Positions 7,602-10,755 of a stretch of 10,755 bases of DNA are shown one piece after another. The stretch lies in contig DFXM01000051.1 in NCBI GenBank assembly GCA_002381695.1, forward strand, positions 105,785 through 116,539. The letters run 5' to 3'. The notes under the pieces are model-generated. The model made no database searches. It saw only the letters and a list, made by a program, of their open reading frames with translations, and was not told where the DNA came from. Position numbers and translations under genes: made by a program. The DNA comes from Clostridium sp. UBA4108 (GTDB taxonomy: Bacteria; Bacillota; Clostridia; Clostridiales; Clostridiaceae). Numbering within the stretch: position 1 is the first letter of the stretch; each line of letters starts with the position of its first letter.

Positions 7602-8384
7602 ATGAGCAGTATTCTAAAAATAAAAAAATTGAAAAAGACATTTCACAAGGATAATATTAAAAATGAAGTTTTACAGGGAATTAATATGGAAATTAAAGAA
7701 GGTAGTATATCAGGGATTATTGGAGAAAGTGGATGTGGAAAAAGTACTATAGGTAAAATTATAAGTGGTATTTTCTCCAAAGATTCAGGAGATATAATAT
7801 TCCAAGGTAAAGAACTAGTACCTTTAAGAAAAAGGAATTTTAAAATTTGTGCAGATATTCAATATATATTTCAAGACCCATATGCTGCATTACTTAACAA
7901 TATCACTGTTGAGGAAACCTTAAAGGAAAGTATAAAATTTTGCAAGAGAAATAGAAGAGAGTGCAAATCCGTAGAAGAGGTAATGTCTATGGTAAATTTA
8001 AATTTTTCTAATTTTAAAGATAAGTATATAAGAGAATTAAGTGGTGGAGAAAGACAACGTGTTTGCATTGCTAGAGCACTTATTACTAATCCTACATTTA
8101 TAATTGCAGATGAATGTACATCAATGTTAGATAGTAAAACCAGCGATGAAATATATAAAATAATAAAACAAGTTAATAAATATTTTAAAGTTACATTCTT
8201 TATAATAACTCATGAAAGCAAGGTTATAGAAAATATATGTGATTATTTATTTGTAATAAATGAAGGCAAAGTAGTAGATGAAGGAACTTATGAGGAATTG
8301 AAGACTAAGTGTAAAAGTGATTACACTAAGGAATACATAAATGCTATAGAATATATAGAAGCAACTTTTAGTAAGGGGGAGTAA
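7602..8384 (+). CDS. ABC importer ATPase, DppF/OppF/NikE type
   Basis: The 260-residue ATPase has Walker A GESGCGKST at 41-49, Q-loop Gln91 followed by DPYAALL (close to the family QDPxxSLNP), signature LSGGERQR at 146-153, Walker B FIIADE with Glu171, and H-loop His204. After Walker B the usual DEPTS is DECTS; this proline is not catalytic. Its C-terminus keeps a short YTKEYINAI remnant of the HPYTxxLL region. It should form the heterodimeric ATPase with the preceding short protein. The start is 8 bases after the previous stop and preceded by GGAG. Its stop codon overlaps the next start (TAATG), indicating coupling to the AOR-like gene. Confidence 0.94.
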   Translation: MSSILKIKKLKKTFHKDNIKNEVLQGINMEIKEGSISGIIGESGCGKSTIGKIISGIFSKDSGDIIFQGKELVPLRKRNFKICADIQYIFQDPYAALLNNITVEETLKESIKFCKRNRRECKSVEEVMSMVNLNFSNFKDKYIRELSGGERQRVCIARALITNPTFIIADECTSMLDSKTSDEIYKIIKQVNKYFKVTFFIITHESKVIENICDYLFVINEGKVVDEGTYEELKTKCKSDYTKEYINAIEYIEATFSKGE

Positions 8385-9007
8385 TGATGGGGAAGTTATT
8401 GAGTATAGACCTATCTACTAAGGTAATTAAAGATATAAGTAATATTTTAGATGGGGAGTTTCATTATGGGAGAGGGCTCGCTCTCAGGTTAATGGATAAA
8501 TTTACATATAGTATTGTGTTAGTTCCAGGGCTTTTTAGTGGTACTCTTGCACCAAGTACAGGAAGACTATTAATGGGATATAAGGATGAGGATGAGATTA
8601 AATTCTCTAATCTAGCAGGTACTATATCCCAAAAGCTGGCTTCCTTAAATATTGATGGAATAGTAATCACAGGACAATACAGTGGAGAAAATTTTGCTCA
8701 TATTAACATATCTAATAAAGGTATAACCATAAATGAAATAGTAAGTGAAAAGGACAACACTGCTACAAAAACCATTGAACAAATAAGAAATAATTTTGGA
8801 GAGGATTCAGGAATTATAGGAATAGGAAAAGCTGGAGAGTCAATGCACCCAATTTCAACAATATTTAGCACATATCCAAATAAGACACCATACTATTATT
8901 GTGCAAGAAGGGGATTGGGTAGCGAGTTTGGAGAAAAAAACTTAAAGCCATCTCTGTTACAAATAGTAAGCATTTTGAAGCTGAGGTATATGATAGAGAG
9001 AGTATGA
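8384..9007 (+). CDS. Aldehyde:ferredoxin oxidoreductase-like protein, N-terminal part (0 frame)
   Basis: The first about 186 residues match the N-terminal domain of the AOR family, whose members bind a tungsten (or molybdenum) bis-pterin and oxidise aldehydes with ferredoxin. Visible are GKLLSIDLST (3-12), the YGRGLALRL segment (28-36), APSTGRLLMG (56-65), IDGIVITGQ (90-98), GIGKAGE (146-152) and RRGLGSEFGEKNL (175-187). After Asn186 this frame loses all resemblance and ends about 20 residues later, while the neighbouring frame continues the family consensus. A strong GGGGGAG precedes the start, which overlaps the ATPase stop (TAATG). Taken alone, this product would be a truncated domain. It is the front half of a 510-residue AOR-like protein if the ribosome slips by -1 at 8935-8941; otherwise the gene is disrupted or the window has a base error. 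Confidence 0.85.
   Translation: MMGKLLSIDLSTKVIKDISNILDGEFHYGRGLALRLMDKFTYSIVLVPGLFSGTLAPSTGRLLMGYKDEDEIKFSNLAGTISQKLASLNIDGIVITGQYSGENFAHINISNKGITINEIVSEKDNTATKTIEQIRNNFGEDSGIIGIGKAGESMHPISTIFSTYPNKTPYYYCARRGLGSEFGEKNLKPSLLQIVSILKLRYMIERV
8935..8941 (+). other. A AAA AAC slippery heptamer at the junction of the two AOR-like frames
   Basis: In the frame of the upstream half the codons read GAA AAA AAC, so bases 8935-8941 form X XXY YYZ = A AAA AAC, a canonical -1 frameshift site. A -1 slip gives GEKN followed by LKAISV..., which is what the AOR family has here (KNLKAI). The downstream frame is open only from 8923 (TAG at 8920-8922), so the switch must fall in 8923-9003. A GGAG touches the site (8930-8933), and purine-rich AGAAGGGG lies near 8906-8913. 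I see no strong downstream hairpin, only weak pairing between TCTCT and AGAGA around 8951-9000. A natural or technical loss of one A (8 to 7) would leave the same signature. Confidence 0.6.
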
Positions 9008-9915
9008 GTGAAGAAAGTAAACATTTATCCAGAATTATTATAGACAACCCTATATGTGGAGGGGCATTGCCGGCTTTTGGTTCCATAACATTAATAAAAT
9101 TAATGAGACAAGGAGCTATTGAAAGTATAATAAAAGAACTAGATAAGAAAAGAAATGAATCTAATAAACAAAGTAGCGGGATTGTACTTGATATAAATAG
9201 GACATGCTCTCCACTATGTGTAGTTGGATGTTTGAATAGGCATGCAAATAAAGAGGGAGAGTTCTTTTTATCGCCTGCAGAAAGTGAGGTTCATGCAGCA
9301 TTAGTACATAGTTTTAATATAGATGATATGATGTTAGCTTCAAAATTAAATTATGAAGCCTTTGAACTAGGCATAGATTCTGTAGAATTAGTATTTAGTA
9401 TAGCATTAATATTTAAGGCTATGGATATGGAACCTACAATGGAAAATATATTAAATTCAGTAGAGGAAATAAGAAATAATACCTTATTCGGAAGAGTATT
9501 AGGCTGTAAGACTAGTGGAATATATAAAGTATTTAAGAATAGAATAGACTTATGTAATATGGTGACTAAACCTTTCGTTACAGAAGAAAAACAATTTAGT
9601 GTGGAAATACCTAATATGATAGAGTCATGTATAGATATGGATCATATGGATTATTTATATGCATATATGATAGCAATTGAGAATTTAGGATTCTGTCTAT
9701 TTACTATTTTCGGATTTTTAGATAACAAAAATTCTTTAGAAATATTAAAGAATTTATTTAAATATAAGACAGGAAAAGTTGTTGAAGAAAAAGATTTAAT
9801 AGATTATGGGATGGAGTGTATTGATTTAGAATTAGCTATAGGCAGTAAAAAAAACCAAGATAAAAATATACCTGAGTTTGTTAAGGTACTTTATAGATAT
9901 TATTCTTGTAAATAA
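9004..9915 (+). CDS. Aldehyde:ferredoxin oxidoreductase-like protein, C-terminal part (-1 frame)
   Basis: This frame carries the middle and C-terminal AOR domains. A Cys triplet with C-x3-C-x3-C spacing (Cys68, 72, 76) and a distant Cys231 in ENLGFC are the expected 4Fe-4S ligands. SPAESE followed by LGID (122-125) corresponds to the family's GPEYE...GLD region, and LFGRVLGCKTSG (161-172) to the lGr.lg segment. The normally following stretch (YDPR...YATS with a conserved His) is not recognisable: only about 60 residues separate RVLG from LGFC, so the core looks shortened by several dozen residues (from memory of the family). ATG 9004 overlaps the upstream TGA as ATGA, with only AGAGAGAG before it, so reinitiation is possible. 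Homology, however, extends upstream of this ATG to base 8941, favouring a fused protein. The operon ends here. Confidence 0.82.
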   Translation: MSEESKHLSRIIIDNPICGGALPAFGSITLIKLMRQGAIESIIKELDKKRNESNKQSSGIVLDINRTCSPLCVVGCLNRHANKEGEFFLSPAESEVHAALVHSFNIDDMMLASKLNYEAFELGIDSVELVFSIALIFKAMDMEPTMENILNSVEEIRNNTLFGRVLGCKTSGIYKVFKNRIDLCNMVTKPFVTEEKQFSVEIPNMIESCIDMDHMDYLYAYMIAIENLGFCLFTIFGFLDNKNSLEILKNLFKYKTGKVVEEKDLIDYGMECIDLELAIGSKKNQDKNIPEFVKVLYRYYSCK

Positions 9916-9931
9916 TAATTACAGCCTATAT

Positions 9932-9994
9932 AAAAAAGCTGTCTTAAAATATGATTTGATAAAATATCAAACCACATTTTAAGACAGCTTTTTT
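9932..9994. terminator. Long bidirectional terminator between convergent AOR-like and thioredoxin-like genes
   Basis: A perfect 19-bp stem (9932-9950 with 9976-9994; core AAAAAAGCTGTCTTAAAAT) encloses a further perfect 7-bp stem TTTGATA-AAA-TATCAAA (9955-9971). A-run on the left and T-run on the right allow termination in both directions. The right arm overlaps the stop codon of the minus-strand thioredoxin-like gene (9993-9995). Confidence 0.95.
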
Positions 9995-10481
9995 ATAAAA
10001 TTATATCTAAAAGTTCCTTTTCTATTAGATCATTATATTTTCCAGATCTATAATCTCCAATAAGAACTTTTCTTTCATCATTAGATATAATAGGTCTTTT
10101 TTCAGCTATAACCTTAGGAACTTCTACATAAGCACCTTTAGGATTCATATCTTTATCAAAGGTAATGATTGTAGGAATAGAAGTAGAAGCCACAGCTGAA
10201 TCTAAAAAGTCCTCATATCCGGTTTTAGGTAAAAAATAAACTTTTAGATTTTCATTATTTTCGGACATTTTTTGAATAAATGGTATAGTTACTATACAAT
10301 CAGGACAAAATCCTTCTGTAAATACGACAGCATGAACAGGATCACTTATAGTTTTAATTTTTTTTTCGGTATCTTCTGAAAGTCTAGTGTTAACGTAGGC
10401 TTTATCTTGTATATCACCGTATTTTAAATGCTGTTTTTCTAAATATTGATTAAAGGTTAATGCTTTTGATAAATCCAACAT
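9993..10481 (-). CDS. Thioredoxin-fold protein with CPDC active site
   Basis: This 162-residue cytoplasmic protein has a thioredoxin-like core: strand AVVFTEG at 51-57, redox motif CPDC at 59-62, helix IVTIPFIQKM, and the cis-proline motif SIPT with Pro103 followed by a strand (IITFDK). An about 48-residue N-terminal extension has no obvious motif, and there is no signal peptide or membrane anchor. CPDC differs from classical CGPC; the family of small clostridial and bacillar 'thioredoxin family proteins' often shows such variants. It probably reduces or isomerises disulfides or detoxifies oxidants, but no partner gene is next to it. AGGGGG (10495-10490) stands 8 bases before the ATG. It is transcribed alone from a clear promoter with a palindrome over its -10 region, and ends in the shared terminator. 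Confidence 0.9.
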   Translation of the reverse strand: MLDLSKALTFNQYLEKQHLKYGDIQDKAYVNTRLSEDTEKKIKTISDPVHAVVFTEGFCPDCIVTIPFIQKMSENNENLKVYFLPKTGYEDFLDSAVASTSIPTIITFDKDMNPKGAYVEVPKVIAEKRPIISNDERKVLIGDYRSGKYNDLIEKELLDIIL

Positions 10482-10501
10482 TGATAGTACCCCCTAATAT
10501 G

Positions 10502-10532
10502 TTGTTATAATATTACACTCTTATTATAACAA
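10502..10532. promoter_or_regulatory. 10-bp inverted repeat over the thioredoxin-like promoter (candidate operator)
   Basis: TTGTTATAAT (10502-10511) and ATTATAACAA (10523-10532) form a perfect 10-bp inverted repeat with an 11-base centre. The half-site centres are 21 bp apart, two helical turns, as expected for a dimer or tetramer of a repressor. One arm covers the -10 box. The half-sites contain TTATAAT/ATTATAA, the halves of the PerR box, but spaced by 11 instead of 1 base; the outer TTGTTA/TAACAA recalls Rex half-sites. The regulator cannot be named. A leader hairpin is the alternative reading. Confidence 0.5.
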
Positions 10533-10550
10533 TTTTTAACATAAGTACAA
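10523..10550 (-). promoter_or_regulatory. Sigma-A-type promoter of the thioredoxin-like gene
   Basis: On the minus strand TTGTAC (10550-10545) and a perfect TATAAT (10528-10523) are separated by 16 bases. The predicted start leaves a leader of about 30 bases carrying the AGGGGG ribosome binding site. Confidence 0.65.
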
Positions 10551-10553
10551 CTA

Positions 10554-10582
10554 ATAAATAAAGTGTGAAGCACTTTATTTAG
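10554..10582 (-). repeat. Terminal hairpin of the right-hand repeat array
   Basis: A perfect 11-bp inverted repeat (TAAATAAAGTG at 10555-10565 with its complement at 10571-10581, loop TGAAG) marks the end of the array. Its reverse complement matches bases 37-65 at 26 of 29 positions, including the flanking CTAAATAAA. It has no T-tract and sits upstream of the thioredoxin-like promoter, so a terminator role for a transcript coming from the right is possible but weak. Confidence 0.75.
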
Positions 10583-10755
10583 AGAATTACGGCCTATGGT
10601 CGCAGTGAAATGCTCACTTTGTTCGCTAGAGAAGAGCAATTTGCGTTGCAGAGAAGTGTTCGTTTTGCTCACAGAGAAGAGCAACTTGCGTTGCAGAGAA
10701 GTGTTCGCTTTGTTCACAGAGAAGAGCAATTTGCGTTGCAGAGAAGTATTCGCTT
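10583..10755 (-). repeat. Tandem array of alternating 22- and 23-bp units (45-bp period)
   Basis: AGAGAAGAGCAA begins at 10628, 10673 and 10718, an exact 45-bp period, and the array runs off the right edge. Each period is two related halves: a 22-bp unit (reverse complement CTTCTCTGCAACGCAAATTG...) and a 23-bp unit (CTTCTCTGTGAACAAAGCG...). More diverged units at 10583-10627 (TTTCACTGCGACC, AATTCTCTAAATAAA) lead into the terminal hairpin. Because 45 is a multiple of 3, one minus-strand frame stays open and reads a 15-residue repeat (SLQRKLLFS), but it lacks a convincing start and ribosome binding site in view, so I regard it as non-coding. The same units occur at 1-36 and 1463-1500 in the other orientation. 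Confidence 0.9.

Noticed and set aside
9005..9007. TGA of the AOR-like N-terminal frame read as selenocysteine
   Set aside because: Reading past it meets another stop after about a dozen codons, and the family homology had already moved to the other frame at 8941.
10505..10729. Minus-strand 74-codon open frame with 15-residue repeats (SLQRKLLFS)
   Set aside because: It arises because the 45-bp repeat period is divisible by three. It has no visible ribosome binding site, and it runs across the hairpin and the thioredoxin-like promoter.
10583..10755. CRISPR array (short repeats alternating with similar-length segments)
   Set aside because: The would-be spacers are themselves repeated and closely related to the repeats; there are no unique spacers, no cas genes, and the units are too short.

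Overview
The window looks like an AT-rich, low-GC Gram-positive chromosome, most likely a Clostridium sensu stricto relative. The signs are strong A/T third-codon bias, purine-rich Shine-Dalgarno sequences (GGAGG, AGGGGG) before nearly every gene, a clostridial lipoprotein signal peptide, U-tailed terminators, and an anaerobe-type gene set (NAD malic enzyme, aldehyde:ferredoxin oxidoreductase-like protein). The species call is inference; no marker gene is present.

Layout. Bases 1-65 are the end of a small-repeat array with a terminal AT-rich hairpin. Next comes a monocistronic malic enzyme gene (+, 117-1289) with a strong terminator. A short copy of the same repeat family (1463-1500) abuts the stop codon of a FliD-like gene (-, 1503-2747), which lies behind a HutD/Ves-family gene (-, 2792-3412). 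A 157-bp divergent region (3413-3569) separates these from a tightly packed plus-strand operon. That operon encodes a family-5 solute-binding lipoprotein, two permeases, two ATPases (a complete Opp/Dpp/Nik-type ABC importer) and an aldehyde:ferredoxin oxidoreductase (AOR)-like protein carried in two overlapping frames (8384-9007 and 9004-9915). A very long bidirectional hairpin terminator (9932-9994) separates it from a convergent thioredoxin-like gene (-, 9993-10481), which has a good promoter overlapped by a 10-bp inverted repeat. The window ends in a tandem array of alternating 22- and 23-bp units (45-bp period). Its terminal hairpin matches that at base 37-65 at 26 of 29 positions, in the opposite orientation.

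The most interesting region is the ABC importer plus AOR-like operon. The two AOR frames join exactly at A AAA AAC, the textbook -1 ribosomal slippery heptamer. Slipping there restores the family consensus (GEKNLKAI...) and gives one 510-residue product. This could be programmed frameshifting, a one-base homopolymer mutation, or a sequencing error. The AOR-like protein keeps its four cluster cysteines but appears to lack a stretch of the usual catalytic core. The importer, the AOR-like protein and possibly the divergent HutD protein may form an undescribed uptake-and-oxidoreduction module with unknown substrate.
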